Origin: Actinomarinicola tropica
Lineage (GTDB): Bacteria > Actinomycetota > Acidimicrobiia > Acidimicrobiales > SKKL01
Direction: 5' to 3'
Length of the DNA: 64,000 bases
Assembly: GCF_009650215.1 (NCBI RefSeq)
Contig: NZ_CP045851.1
Location: 2,941,001 to 3,005,000 of the forward strand
How positions within the stretch are numbered: the stretch's first letter is position 1; each line of letters opens with the position of its first letter. Made by a program: the position numbers and the translations under genes. The notes under the pieces were generated by a model that was not told the origin of the DNA, ran no database searches, and was given only the letters and a program-made list of their open reading frames with translations. Shown here one piece after another: positions 1 through 8,514 of the stretch.

Positions 1-107
1 AGCCGGTCACGGCGGTGAAGGCGCTCCAGCACCGGGCGCTCGCCACCCTCGCCCGCCGGCTCCGCGAGACCGGCAGTATCCCCGACGACCCCGGGAGCGA
101 TAGCTGA
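1..107 (+). CDS. RNA polymerase sigma factor, C-terminal end (partial)
   Basis: The first 35 codons visible read as the end of an ECF-type sigma-70 factor. The segment VKALQHRALATLARRL matches the recognition helix and tail of region 4, which contacts the -35 element; a short polar tail and TGA at 105-107 follow. The start lies outside the window. The next gene begins 3 bp downstream, so the two are surely co-transcribed, and that neighbour has the single membrane segment expected of a sigma-linked regulator. The region 4 identification rests on a short stretch, so the subfamily cannot be named. Confidence 0.7.
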   Translation, partial: PVTAVKALQHRALATLARRLRETGSIPDDPGSDS

Positions 108-110
108 GCG

Positions 111-1139
111 ATGGGCACGACACCTCGCACCCCGACGCCTGACGGCGCCCCCGAGCCCGAGCCGACGCTCGCGGCCGAGCTCGGCGCGCTCCTCGGCGAC
201 GCCGGTGCGGCCGAGGAGGTGCTCGCAGGACTCCGCGAGGCGGCCGTCGAACCGGTCGCCGAGGACGTCGCCGCCCGCCACCTCGCGGCGATGTTCGCCG
301 CCGCCGGTCCCGGCGACGTCGACCTGACCGGCGGTCCCGACGCCGCGGGCGACGACCCCGACGGCGGCGCGGTCATCGACCTCACGGCCCGCCGCAGCAA
401 GCGGGCCGCCGTCGGCGGTGTGATCGCCATCGCCGCCCTCTCCCTCACCGGGGGCCTGGCGGCGGCGGGCACGTTGCCCGCCCCGTTGCAGAACACCGTC
501 GCCCGTGTGGCCGACGCGTTCTCCATCCCCGTCCCCACCGCGGACGAGCGCGACCACGTGGACGTCGACGACGCACCGCCGACCTCCACGTCCGCCGACG
601 ACACCTCCACCACCACGCGCCCGGGTCAGTCCGGCGACACGCCGGGCGCGACGGCACCGGGCCGCACAGGTGAGACGCCCGGCCAGTCCGGCGACACGCC
701 GGGCGCCACCGCCCCCGGCCGCACCGGCGACACGCCCGGCCAGTCCGGCGAGACGCCCGGCCAGTCCGGCGACACCCCCGGCCAGAGCGGCAACCCACCC
801 GGCCAGTCCGGCGACGCGCCGGGCCAGAGCGGCGAGGCCCCCGGCCAGTCCGGCTCCACCCCCGGCGCCACCGCACCCGGCCAGACGGGTGGTCCGCCAC
901 CCGGCCAGTCGGGCTCGACGCCCGGCGCCACCGCCCCCGGCCAGGGCACTCCTCCCAACCCTCCGACCGGCCCGGACGAGCGTCCGGGCTCCGGCGCGTC
1001 CGGCGGCAACCAGGGGACCAACGGCCAGGGCAACGGCAACCAGAGCGGCGGCAACGGCCAGGGCAACGGCAACCAGGGCAACGGCAACCAGGGCAACGGC
1101 AACCAGGGCAACGGCAACGGCAACCCCGGGCGACCCTGA
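111..1139 (+). CDS. sigma-linked single-pass membrane protein with PGQSG / GNGNQ repeat tail
   Basis: This 342-residue protein has three parts. An acidic cytoplasmic domain covers about residues 1-95, with small helices rich in Ala and Glu. One hydrophobic segment lies near residues 98-122 (VGGVIAIAALSLTGGLAAAG). A long outer region is almost entirely low complexity: about a dozen Pro-Gly-Gln-Ser-Gly units interspersed with PGATAPG, then Asn/Gly/Gln-rich GNGNQ units to the C-terminus. It sits 3 bp behind a sigma factor, so it may act as an anti-sigma or accessory protein. I see no zinc-binding ZAS motif. The repeats could vary in number between strains. The function is an inference from context only. 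Confidence 0.7.
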   Translation: MGTTPRTPTPDGAPEPEPTLAAELGALLGDAGAAEEVLAGLREAAVEPVAEDVAARHLAAMFAAAGPGDVDLTGGPDAAGDDPDGGAVIDLTARRSKRAAVGGVIAIAALSLTGGLAAAGTLPAPLQNTVARVADAFSIPVPTADERDHVDVDDAPPTSTSADDTSTTTRPGQSGDTPGATAPGRTGETPGQSGDTPGATAPGRTGDTPGQSGETPGQSGDTPGQSGNPPGQSGDAPGQSGEAPGQSGSTPGATAPGQTGGPPPGQSGSTPGATAPGQGTPPNPPTGPDERPGSGASGGNQGTNGQGNGNQSGGNGQGNGNQGNGNQGNGNQGNGNGNPGRP

Positions 1140-1298
1140 ACCCCGAGGATTTTCTCGGTCCGCCCGTATCCCCCGGGCCGGCAGCGTCGTTCACTCCCTC
1201 GTAGGCGCTCCACGGCGCACAGATCGCATCGGCCAGCGGGAGCGACCACCCTCGCCACCCGCACACCACCGGTCCCGCCGCCGGTCTGGCCGAGCGTT

Positions 1299-1333
1299 CG
1301 GGGGCCCGGTACTCGTGGCGTACCGGGCCCCCG
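1299..1333 (+). terminator. Rho-independent terminator
   Basis: A perfect 14-bp inverted repeat (1299-1312 with 1320-1333) with a 7-nt loop is followed by a pyrimidine-rich tract (TCTTCTTCCC). It lies between the repeat-tailed membrane protein and the next gene and should end the sigma-factor operon. The rest of the 283-bp gap shows nothing else recognisable. Confidence 0.75.
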
Positions 1334-1422
1334 TCTTCTTCCCGGGGCCTTCCCGCCCGCCTGCAGCCGGGGACCGCGGCCCGGCCGGTACCGTGTCGGG
1401 CGATGATCCACGGAGGCGCCCG

Positions 1423-2550
1423 GTGTACGAGCTGATCGCCCGCAACCGCCGGATGAGCTGGTTGCTGCTGGCGGTGTCGTTCGCCTTCCTCGTGCTCGTC
1501 GCCGGTGCAGTCAGCGTGTACCTGCAGACCGGCGTCGTCGGCGTGGTGATCGGCGTCGTCGTGGCCTGCGCGATGACCTTCAGCGCCTACTGGTCGTCGG
1601 ACAAGGTCGCGCTGGCGGCCACGCGGGCCCAGCCGGCCTCGATCGAGCAGTTCGGCCAGCTCCACAACATCGTCGAGGGCCTGTCGATCGCCGCGGGCAT
1701 CCCCAAGCCTCGCGTCTACGTCGTCGACGATCCGGCACCCAACGCCTTCGCCACCGGCCGGGACCCGGACCACGCGGCCATCGCCGTCACGACGGGCCTG
1801 CTCCGTCTGATGAACCGCACCGAGCTCGAGGGCGTCATCGCTCACGAGCTCTCCCACGTGCGCAACTACGACATCCGGGTGAGCACGATCGCGGTCGCCA
1901 CCGCCGGCGCCATCGCCATCATCGCCGACATCTTCTGGCGGATGATGTGGTTCGGCGGCGCCCGCCGCCGTGGCAACGACAACGGCGGCAACCCCATCGC
2001 CCTCATCGGCCTCATCATCGTGATCGTCCTCGCCCCGGTCGCGGCGACGCTCATCAAGGCCGCCGTCAGCCGGCGGCGCGAGGCCCTGGCCGACGCGACT
2101 GCGGTCGAGCTGACGCGCTACCCCACCGGGCTCCGCCAGGCGTTGGAGAAGCTCGCCACCAACACCTCGGTCGTCCAGCACACGTCCCACGCCACCGCCC
2201 ACCTCTGGATCGAGTCGCCGCTCGAGCGGGGTCGCGAGAACCAGAGCTCCAAGCTGAACAGCCTCTTCGACACCCACCCCCCGCTCGCGGAGCGCATCGC
2301 CGCCCTGCGCGAGCTCGAGGGCATCGACGCCTGGGACGGATCCGCACCGGACACGCCAGGCGGGCTCGGCGTGGATCTGGGTGGCGTCACCGGCGCCCAG
2401 GGCGCGGGCGCCGGCGCGGCGGCGGCACGCGGCCCTCAGGGATCCCCGAACCAGCCGCCACCCGGGTGGTACGACGACCCGGCCGGCCAGCACGGCACGC
2501 TCCGCTTCTGGGACGGGAGCACCTGGACCGATCAGGTCCGCCCGGCCTGA
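1423..2550 (+). CDS. htpX: HtpX-like M48 metalloprotease with C-terminal DUF2510
   Basis: This 375-residue membrane zinc protease should degrade damaged or misfolded membrane proteins. Two hydrophobic segments lie near residues 13-34 and 37-56, and a further pair near 153-173 and 191-215. The catalytic zinc motif HELSH is at 141-145, with the third ligand Glu at about 220 in REALAD. After a Gly/Ala-rich linker, residues about 345-374 form a DUF2510 unit (PPPGWYDDP...LRFWDGSTWT), a domain common in actinobacterial membrane proteins. The GTG at 1423 is chosen because GGAGG lies 6-7 bases upstream; the open frame extends further up but only through non-coding sequence and a terminator. Confidence 0.9.
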   Translation: MYELIARNRRMSWLLLAVSFAFLVLVAGAVSVYLQTGVVGVVIGVVVACAMTFSAYWSSDKVALAATRAQPASIEQFGQLHNIVEGLSIAAGIPKPRVYVVDDPAPNAFATGRDPDHAAIAVTTGLLRLMNRTELEGVIAHELSHVRNYDIRVSTIAVATAGAIAIIADIFWRMMWFGGARRRGNDNGGNPIALIGLIIVIVLAPVAATLIKAAVSRRREALADATAVELTRYPTGLRQALEKLATNTSVVQHTSHATAHLWIESPLERGRENQSSKLNSLFDTHPPLAERIAALRELEGIDAWDGSAPDTPGGLGVDLGGVTGAQGAGAGAAAARGPQGSPNQPPPGWYDDPAGQHGTLRFWDGSTWTDQVRPA

Positions 2551-2553
2551 TCC

Positions 2554-3396
2554 ATGCCGGAGCTGCCCGAGGTCGAGACGATCCGCCGCCAGCTCGAACC
2601 CGTCGTGCGGGGCCGCTGGATCGGCGCCGCCGGCGGGCACCCGTCGGGGAAGTTCGCCCCCGCCGTCGACGCGGCCGGCGCCCACGTCGAGGGCGTGCGC
2701 CGGCGGGGCAAGTACCTCCTCGTCGACCTGGACGAGGACCGCGAGCTCGTGGTGCACCTGGGCATGACCGGACGGCTCCAGGTCGTCGCCCCGGACAGCA
2801 CCCCGAGCCCCTACGTCCGGGCCTGGTGGGACCTCGGCCCGTCGCCCGGCGCACCGGCGACCGGTCGGCTCGAGCTCCACGACGTCCGCCGGTTCGGCCG
2901 CGTCGCCGTCCTGCCCCGTGGCGACCACGTCAGCCTCCCCACGCTCCACCGCCTCGGTCCCGAGCCCTTCGATCCGGCCTTCACCGGTGACCACCTCTGG
3001 CGGGCGCTCCAGGCGAGCCGGGCGGCGGTGAAGACGCAGCTGCTGAGCCAGCGGCCGGTCGCCGGGGTCGGGAACATCTACGCCGACGAGGCGCTGTGGC
3101 GCGCCGGCGTGCACCCCGCGGCCCGCCGGGTCGGGCGCGAGCGGGCGGGCGCGCTCCGTGACGAGATCGTCGCCGTGCTCGCCGCGTCGATCGACCGGGG
3201 CGGGACCACGCTGCGCGACTACCGCACCGTCGAGGGGGCGACGGGGACGAACCAGCTCCACCTGGAGTGCTACGGACGGGCCGGCGAGCCGTGCCTGCGC
3301 TGCGGCGAGCCGCTGCGGCGACTCGTCGTCGACGGCCGGGGGACGACGTGGTGCGGCACGTGCCAGTCGCTCCGCCGGCGTGTTGACAATTCCTGA
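2554..3396 (+). CDS. mutM: formamidopyrimidine-DNA glycosylase
   Basis: This enzyme removes oxidised purines such as 8-oxoguanine from DNA and nicks the abasic site. The 280-residue protein starts MPELPEVETI, giving the catalytic Pro2 and Glu3. The conserved beta-hairpin Lys is near residue 53 (RGKYLL), and a C-terminal zinc finger has CLRC (247-250) and CGTC (267-270). The length is normal for the family. It begins 3 bases after the htpX stop, so the two are probably one transcript. No anomaly is seen. Confidence 0.95.
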   Translation: MPELPEVETIRRQLEPVVRGRWIGAAGGHPSGKFAPAVDAAGAHVEGVRRRGKYLLVDLDEDRELVVHLGMTGRLQVVAPDSTPSPYVRAWWDLGPSPGAPATGRLELHDVRRFGRVAVLPRGDHVSLPTLHRLGPEPFDPAFTGDHLWRALQASRAAVKTQLLSQRPVAGVGNIYADEALWRAGVHPAARRVGRERAGALRDEIVAVLAASIDRGGTTLRDYRTVEGATGTNQLHLECYGRAGEPCLRCGEPLRRLVVDGRGTTWCGTCQSLRRRVDNS

Positions 3397-3411
3397 CTGA
3401 ACTGATCGACT
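3383..3411 (+). promoter_or_regulatory. possible promoter for siroheme genes
   Basis: A perfect TTGACA (3383-3388) overlaps the end of mutM and lies in a locally AT-rich patch just before the ATG at 3422. With a 17-base spacer the -10 would be TCGACT (3406-3411), a weak match. The start point would fall close to the ATG, implying a leaderless message. No Shine-Dalgarno is visible before that ATG, which agrees. Confidence 0.35.
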
Positions 3412-3421
3412 TTCACGTCCG

Positions 3422-4090
3422 ATGCCGCCCTCCGCTCCCGCCCCCCACCGCACGTCGACGCGTCCCGGCCTCACCGTCGCTCTGCACCTCGACGGGCGCC
3501 GCGCCGTCGTCGTCGGCGCCGGCCACGTGGGCGTCCGCCGGGCTCTCCAGCTGGCCGAGGTCGGCGCGGACGTCACGCTCGTGTCACCCGAGGTCTGGCC
3601 CAGGTCGTCGATCGACGAGCTGCTCTCCCAGGGCATCACGTGGTTCGCCCGGGAGTACGAGCCGGCCGACGTCGAGGGCGCCACGATCGTCGTCGCCGCG
3701 ACCGGGCGGTCCGACGTCGACGCCGCCGTGCTGCGCGACGCCGCCGCTGCCGGCGCCATGGCCAACCACGTCGCCGACGCCACCGCCGGGGACTTCTCGC
3801 TCGTCGCCACCACCGATCTCGGCCACATCCAGGTCTCCGTCTCCACCGCCGGCCGCACGCCCGCCCTCACCCGCTGGATCCGCGACCGCCTCGCCGCCGA
3901 GCTGAGCGACGGCTACCCCGCCCTCGTCGAGCTGTTCGCCGAGGTCCGCGAGGAGCTGCGCGCCGCCGGTCGACCGACCCGCCACCGCGGCTGGGAGGAC
4001 GCCCTCTCCGGCGGCGTCCTCGACCAGGTCCGCGCCGGCGACGTGGAGGGCGCCAGGGTGCAGCTCCGCCGGCACCTGGAGCTCGCGTGA
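3422..4090 (+). CDS. precorrin-2 dehydrogenase / sirohydrochlorin ferrochelatase (CysG N-terminal type)
   Basis: This bifunctional enzyme of siroheme synthesis oxidises precorrin-2 with NAD+ and inserts iron. The 222-residue protein opens with a Rossmann dinucleotide-binding motif, VVVGAGHVGVRRALQL, about residues 30-45, followed by VTLVSPE, then the ANHVADATAGDFSL segment typical of the family. It lacks the methyltransferase half of CysG, which is supplied by the next gene, overlapping here by 4 bases (GTGA). Siroheme is the cofactor of the sulfite reductase encoded near 27.5-29.3 kb. Confidence 0.9.
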   Translation: MPPSAPAPHRTSTRPGLTVALHLDGRRAVVVGAGHVGVRRALQLAEVGADVTLVSPEVWPRSSIDELLSQGITWFAREYEPADVEGATIVVAATGRSDVDAAVLRDAAAAGAMANHVADATAGDFSLVATTDLGHIQVSVSTAGRTPALTRWIRDRLAAELSDGYPALVELFAEVREELRAAGRPTRHRGWEDALSGGVLDQVRAGDVEGARVQLRRHLELA

Positions 4091-4812
4091 CGGTCCACCT
4101 CGTCGGCGCCGGCCCCGGTGACCCGGGGTTGCTGACCCTCCGCGGCGGCGAGCTGCTCCGGGAGGCCGACGTCGTCGTGCACGACCGCCTGGTCCGTCCC
4201 GAGATGCTGGCGCTCGCCCGGTCCGACGCCGAGCTGATCGACGTCGGCAAGAGCCCCGGCGGCCCGAGCACCACCCAGGACGACATCAACGCGCTCCTCG
4301 TCGAGCTCGGCCGCAGCGGCCGCTCGATCGTGCGGCTCAAGGGGGGCGACCCCTACGTGTTCGGTCGCGGCGGGGAGGAGGCCGAGGTGCTGCGCCGGGC
4401 CGGCATCGCCTACGAGGTCGTGCCGGGCATCACCTCGGCCGTCGCCGCTCCCGCCGCCGCCGGGATCCCGGTCACGCACCGGGACCACGCCAGCGGCTTC
4501 GCCGTCATCACCGCGCACCAGGACCCGGCCACCGATCGCAGCCTCGACTGGGAGGCGCTGGCCCGGTCACGGCTCACCCTCGTCGTGCTGATGGGTGCCT
4601 CCCGGGCTGCCGCCATCGCCGAGCGGCTCGTGGACGCCGGGCTGGCACCGGACACGCCGGCAGCCGCCGTCCACCGCGGCACCCAGCCCGACCAGCAGGT
4701 GTGGCGCGGACGTCTGGCCGACCTCGGGAGCGAGCCGATCCGCCCACCGGCGACGCTCGTCATCGGGTCGGTCGCCGACGAGGACCTGCGGGACCTCACC
4801 CAGCCGGGCTGA
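4087..4812 (+). CDS. cobA: uroporphyrinogen-III C-methyltransferase
   Basis: This enzyme makes precorrin-2 by two SAM-dependent methylations of uroporphyrinogen III, feeding siroheme synthesis. The 241-residue protein has the tetrapyrrole methylase signatures VHLVGAGPGDPGLLTLRG at the N-terminus, VVHDRLV, RLKGGDPYVFGRGGEE and VVPGITSAVAAPA. GTG at 4087 is the start because it overlaps the upstream stop in a GTGA junction. The gene ends 17 bases inside the convergent alanine dehydrogenase gene. The name sumT would serve equally. Confidence 0.93.
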   Translation: MTVHLVGAGPGDPGLLTLRGGELLREADVVVHDRLVRPEMLALARSDAELIDVGKSPGGPSTTQDDINALLVELGRSGRSIVRLKGGDPYVFGRGGEEAEVLRRAGIAYEVVPGITSAVAAPAAAGIPVTHRDHASGFAVITAHQDPATDRSLDWEALARSRLTLVVLMGASRAAAIAERLVDAGLAPDTPAAAVHRGTQPDQQVWRGRLADLGSEPIRPPATLVIGSVADEDLRDLTQPG

Positions 4813-5920
4813 GCACCTCGTCGAGCGGCACGTGCGGCCGACCGAGAGCCGCCGCGACGGCCTCGTTCGTCACGTGGCCGGCGTGCACGTTGACCCCCGC
4901 GCCCAGCGCGGCATCGGCGGCCACCGCCTCGGCCGGTCCGAGGCGGGCCAGCTCGACGACGTAGGGCAGGGTGGCGTTCGTCAGCGCTCGGGTCGACGTG
5001 TTCGGCACCGCGCCGGGGATGTTGCCCACCGCGTAGTGCACGACCCCGTGGCGCTCGTAGGTCGGCGCGTGGTGCGTCGTCTCGTGCGCGGTCTCGACGC
5101 ACCCTCCCTGGTCGATCGCGACGTCGACGATGACCGAACCGGGGAGCATCCCCTCGACCATCTCCTCGGTGACCACGGTCGGGGCCCGCCCGCCGGGGAC
5201 GAGCACCGCGCCGATCACCAGGTCGGCCTCCGACACCGCACGTTCGACCGCGCCGCGGTTCGACGCCAGCGTCGTGATGCGCCCTCGGTGGATCTGGTCG
5301 ACGAAGCGCAGGCGGTCGAGGTTCTTGTCGAGGAGGTGCACGTCGGCCTCGAGGCCGGCAGCGAGCCACGCTGCGTTCCAGCCCACGTTCCCGGCGCCGA
5401 GCACGACGACCCGAGCCGGCCGCACCCCCGGGACGCCGCCGAGCAGCACGCCGCGACCGCCGTGGTGACGCTCCAGGCAGCTGGCGCCGACCTGCACGGC
5501 CATGCGGCCGGCGACCTCGCTCATCGGCGCGAGCAGCGGCAGAGCGCCGGACTCGAGCTGCACCGTCTCGTAGGCCACGCCGGTGACCTTCCGGGCCAGC
5601 AGCTCGTCGGCGACCTCCGGGTACGCCGCGAGGTGCAGGTAGGTGAACAGCACGAGCCCGGGGCGCATGCGGTCCATCTCCTCGTCCTGCGGCTCCTTCA
5701 CCTTGCACACGAGGTCGGCCCGCTCCCACACCTCGTCCACAGGAGCGAGCGCCGCGCCCGCACGCCGGTACTCGTCGTCGGTGATGCTCGAGCCGGCGCC
5801 GGCGCCCTCCTCCACCACGACGTCGAGGCCCGCCGCGATCGCTTCGCGGACGCCGTCGGGCGTCATCGCCACCCGGTTCTCGTCGTCCTTCAGCTCCCGG
5901 GGGACACCGATCGTCGTCAT
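4796..5920 (-). CDS. ald: alanine dehydrogenase
   Basis: This enzyme oxidises L-alanine to pyruvate and ammonia with NAD+. The 374-residue protein has the family N-terminus (MTTIGVPRELKDDENRVAMT), the catalytic Lys region CKVKEP, the Rossmann motif VVVLGAGNVGWNAAW and the C-terminal motif VGNIPGAVPNTSTRALTNA. Its length matches characterised alanine dehydrogenases (about 370). It is convergent with cobA and overlaps its end. The ATG at 5920 is chosen because family homology begins exactly there, although the open frame runs further upstream. Confidence 0.95.
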   Translation of the reverse strand: MTTIGVPRELKDDENRVAMTPDGVREAIAAGLDVVVEEGAGAGSSITDDEYRRAGAALAPVDEVWERADLVCKVKEPQDEEMDRMRPGLVLFTYLHLAAYPEVADELLARKVTGVAYETVQLESGALPLLAPMSEVAGRMAVQVGASCLERHHGGRGVLLGGVPGVRPARVVVLGAGNVGWNAAWLAAGLEADVHLLDKNLDRLRFVDQIHRGRITTLASNRGAVERAVSEADLVIGAVLVPGGRAPTVVTEEMVEGMLPGSVIVDVAIDQGGCVETAHETTHHAPTYERHGVVHYAVGNIPGAVPNTSTRALTNATLPYVVELARLGPAEAVAADAALGAGVNVHAGHVTNEAVAAALGRPHVPLDEVLSPAG

Positions 5921-5928
5921 GGCACGAG

Positions 5929-6795
5929 TCAACGGGACGGCCGGTCGGGACGCAAGGGGCGGGCGACGAGCACCGCCGCGAACGCGACCCCGGTCAACTG
6001 GTAGGGGAAGAGGATGGCCATGATCGCCAGGACGCCGAGGTGGAAGAGCCACGCACCGGCGACCCACGCCCGTCGCAGCCGGCCGCCGAGGAGCGCGAGT
6101 GGTGCGGCCAGCTCGACGACGAGCGACAGCGCCGCCATCGGCCGGAACACCCACGGGTGCCCGACGGCCCACGCACCGATCGGTGAGTACCAGTCGCCGA
6201 CGAGCACCTTGCGGAGGTTGTCGTGGGCCACGTGGTGCAGCAGCGCGTCGCCGCTCACCCAGCCCCACCCGCTGGCGCGCAGCTTGGCCCAGCCCGCGAG
6301 CACGTAGGCCACGACGACGACCACGGCCATCGCTCGTGGTGCGAGCTCGCCGGTGCGACGGGCACCGGTCCCGCCGTCCACCACGGCCGCGGCCGCCAAC
6401 ACCAGGAGGTGGAGGACGAGGAGGTTCTCGGTGTGGAAGACCTGCCCCCACGAGCTGGCGTAGCTGGTGAGCAGCAGGACGCCGACGGCGGCGGCCGGTG
6501 CCGTGATCGACCAGGCACGACCGAGGAGCGCCGACAGACCGACGACGATCGTGAGGGGCACCAGGGCCCGCACGGCGCTCGGAGGCCACGGCTCGGCGAC
6601 GAAGGTGAACGGACCGACCGGCGACCACCGGCCCGGCGCATCGTCGGCCAATGCGGCGAGGTCCCACAGGTGGGGGGCACGGATCAGGAGGTAGCCGACT
6701 GCGTAGCCGGTGACGAGGACCCGCAGCAGGGCGAGGCGCGCCGCGTCGTCGCCGGTCGCGAGCCGCCGCACGGCCGCGACGGAGGGCCGGCTCAC
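5929..6795 (-). CDS. HTTM-like multipass membrane protein
   Basis: This protein of about 288 residues is almost wholly hydrophobic, with about seven or eight predicted membrane helices. Short conserved-looking loops include WSPVGPFTF, SSWGQVFHTENLLVLHL, AGWAKLRASGWGWVSGDALLHHV and WVFRPMAALSLVVELAAP. The pattern resembles the HTTM superfamily, which includes vitamin K-dependent gamma-carboxylase relatives. The GTG at 6795 forms a GTGA junction with the gene before it; an ATG at 6813 is possible. The substrate is unknown. The tight coupling to the small anchored protein upstream suggests they act together. Confidence 0.75.
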   Translation of the reverse strand: MSRPSVAAVRRLATGDDAARLALLRVLVTGYAVGYLLIRAPHLWDLAALADDAPGRWSPVGPFTFVAEPWPPSAVRALVPLTIVVGLSALLGRAWSITAPAAAVGVLLLTSYASSWGQVFHTENLLVLHLLVLAAAAVVDGGTGARRTGELAPRAMAVVVVVAYVLAGWAKLRASGWGWVSGDALLHHVAHDNLRKVLVGDWYSPIGAWAVGHPWVFRPMAALSLVVELAAPLALLGGRLRRAWVAGAWLFHLGVLAIMAILFPYQLTGVAFAAVLVARPLRPDRPSR

Positions 6796-7235
6796 CGTGT
6801 CGGCACCGCGCACGTGGCGTGCACCTCCACGTCGAGGGGCGGCGCGTCGTCGACGAAGTGGGCGACGGCGTCATGGGTCTCGACGACGACCTCGATCGCC
6901 GCGACCGGCTCGCCGCCGTCGGTCGTGCCGGAGGCCCGCCGTGCCACCTCGCCGCACCACGTGTCGGCGTCGTCGGACGCCACGGCACGTCGGGCGGTGC
7001 TCACGGCCAGCATCGGCTCGTCCGTGCCCGCCAGGACCTCCGGCGACAGCCGCACCCGTTGGCCGTCCGGCGTGCGGCCGACGGCGGTGGCGACCACCGA
7101 CTCGGCGCCCCGGTCGCTCGCGAACATCGGGTAGGTCGACAACGGGAAGCCGTCGGTGGGCGGACGCCGCAGGGCGGGCCAGGCGACGACCAGCGCCACC
7201 ACCACGAGCACGACCGCCTGCCACCTCCTGGACAC
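6792..7235 (-). CDS. small membrane-anchored partner of HTTM protein
   Basis: This 147-residue protein has an N-terminal signal anchor (VSRRWQAVVLVVVALVVAW) and an outer beta-rich domain containing FPLSTYPMFAS, a motif I associate with proteins encoded beside HTTM genes. One Cys occurs in TWCGEVARR and another close to the C-terminus. The GTG at 7235 is preferred over upstream starts because it begins exactly at the anchor and leaves a 55-bp divergent gap to the next gene. It overlaps the HTTM gene by 4 bases. No catalytic motif is recognised. Confidence 0.7.
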   Translation of the reverse strand: MSRRWQAVVLVVVALVVAWPALRRPPTDGFPLSTYPMFASDRGAESVVATAVGRTPDGQRVRLSPEVLAGTDEPMLAVSTARRAVASDDADTWCGEVARRASGTTDGGEPVAAIEVVVETHDAVAHFVDDAPPLDVEVHATCAVPTR

Positions 7236-7290
7236 GGGCCGAGGGTAGGCGTCGCCGTCCCGATCGTCCCGGACCGGTAGCGTCGCCGCG

Positions 7291-8514
7291 ATGCGGGAGG
7301 GAGGGGTGCGCCGGCGTGCGCTGGGCGCAGCAGGCGCGTGGGTGCTCGTCGTCGTGGTGGTGCGGGGCGTGGTCCTGCTGCCCGAGCACTGCCCGCCGCT
7401 CGACGCGGCGGAGGCCCGGAGCCACGCCCAGGCCGCCGTCGACTGGCTCACACGGAACCAGCGCGCCGACGGCACCTGGCTCTACCGCTACGACCGGGCC
7501 GCCGACGAGGTCGTCCCCGGCTACAACACGGTGCGCCACGCCGGCGTGGCGATGTCGCTCTACCAGGCCGCGGCGCACGACGTCGACGGGGCGCTCGACA
7601 GCGCCGACCGCGGCGTGGCGTACGCGCTCGACCACCTGGTGCGCCACGACGGGTGGGCGGCGTTCGAGCCGTCGTCGACCCGGGTCACCTCGGGCGCGTC
7701 GGCCCTCCTCGTCGCCGGCCTGGCGGAGCGGCGCCGCCACACCGGCGAGACGACCCACGACGAGGTGATGGCCGAGCTCAGCCGCTTCCTCGTCGCCCTG
7801 ACCGAGCCGTCGGGCGCGGTGCTCGACTCCTGGGACGCCGCCTCCGAGACGCCGAACGACGGCCGCTACTCGCCGTTCTTCACCGGGGAGGTGTTCTGGG
7901 CCCTCGCTCTCATGCACGAGCAGTTCCCCGAGGACGGCTGGGACGAGCCCGCTCGTCGCATCGGCCGCTACCTGGCCCTCGAGCGCGACGAGGTCGAGGG
8001 GTACTGGCCCGACGTCCCCGACCACTGGGCGGCCTACGGGTTCGCGGTCGTCGCGACGGGCGAGGCGCCGTGGGCGCCGCTGTCCGACGACGAGCTCGCC
8101 TACCTCGAGCGCCAGGCCGCGCTGGGCGGCGTCCAGGTGCGCTACGAGTCCCAGCGCGTCGACGACTTCCCTCGGTGGCTGCTGCGCGGTCGACGCACGC
8201 TCGGCGCCGGGCTCGGCACCGTGGGCGAGCAGCTCGGCGGCCTGCACGCCGTGGCCCGGGTCGAGCCGGCGATGGCGGACCTCGTCGACCCGATCGGCGA
8301 GCGGCTGGCGTGCACCGCGGGGATGCTCGCCGCACGGCAGGTGGACGCCGGCGAGGCCGAGGCGTGGGACGACCCCGCGGCAACCCGCGGGGCGTGGTTC
8401 CAGTTCGACGTGACCCAGATGGACGACCAGCAGCACGCCCTCTCGGCGCTCCTCCTCGCCCTGCCCGTGCTGGAGGCGCCCGACCTGGCCGCAGGTGGGA
8501 GGAGCAGGCCGTGA
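7291..8514 (+). CDS. membrane-anchored alpha/alpha-toroid protein
   Basis: This 407-residue protein has an N-terminal signal anchor (about residues 13-31) followed by a helical domain with repeated motifs of the prenyltransferase/squalene-cyclase toroid type: AVDWLTRNQRADGTWLYRYD, GYNTVRHAGVAMSLYQAA, VAYALDHLVRHDG and DGRYSPFFTGEVFWALALMHE. I do not see a DxDD or QW catalytic set strong enough to call a terpene cyclase; such toroids also occur in glycan and lantibiotic enzymes. It is divergent from the HTTM pair and overlaps the next membrane protein by 4 bases. The function is unknown. Confidence 0.7.
   Translation: MREGGVRRRALGAAGAWVLVVVVVRGVVLLPEHCPPLDAAEARSHAQAAVDWLTRNQRADGTWLYRYDRAADEVVPGYNTVRHAGVAMSLYQAAAHDVDGALDSADRGVAYALDHLVRHDGWAAFEPSSTRVTSGASALLVAGLAERRRHTGETTHDEVMAELSRFLVALTEPSGAVLDSWDAASETPNDGRYSPFFTGEVFWALALMHEQFPEDGWDEPARRIGRYLALERDEVEGYWPDVPDHWAAYGFAVVATGEAPWAPLSDDELAYLERQAALGGVQVRYESQRVDDFPRWLLRGRRTLGAGLGTVGEQLGGLHAVARVEPAMADLVDPIGERLACTAGMLAARQVDAGEAEAWDDPAATRGAWFQFDVTQMDDQQHALSALLLALPVLEAPDLAAGGRSRP

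Noticed and set aside
600-1130. Repeated units that could suggest a CRISPR array
   Set aside because: The units are coding repeats (PGQSG, GNGNQ) in one frame, with no constant-length unique spacers and no cas genes.
445-3870. Very long open frame on the minus strand opposite htpX, mutM and the siroheme genes
   Set aside because: In DNA this GC-rich antisense frames stay open by codon bias. The translation is Arg/Pro/Ala-rich without recognisable domains, while the plus-strand genes have clear families.
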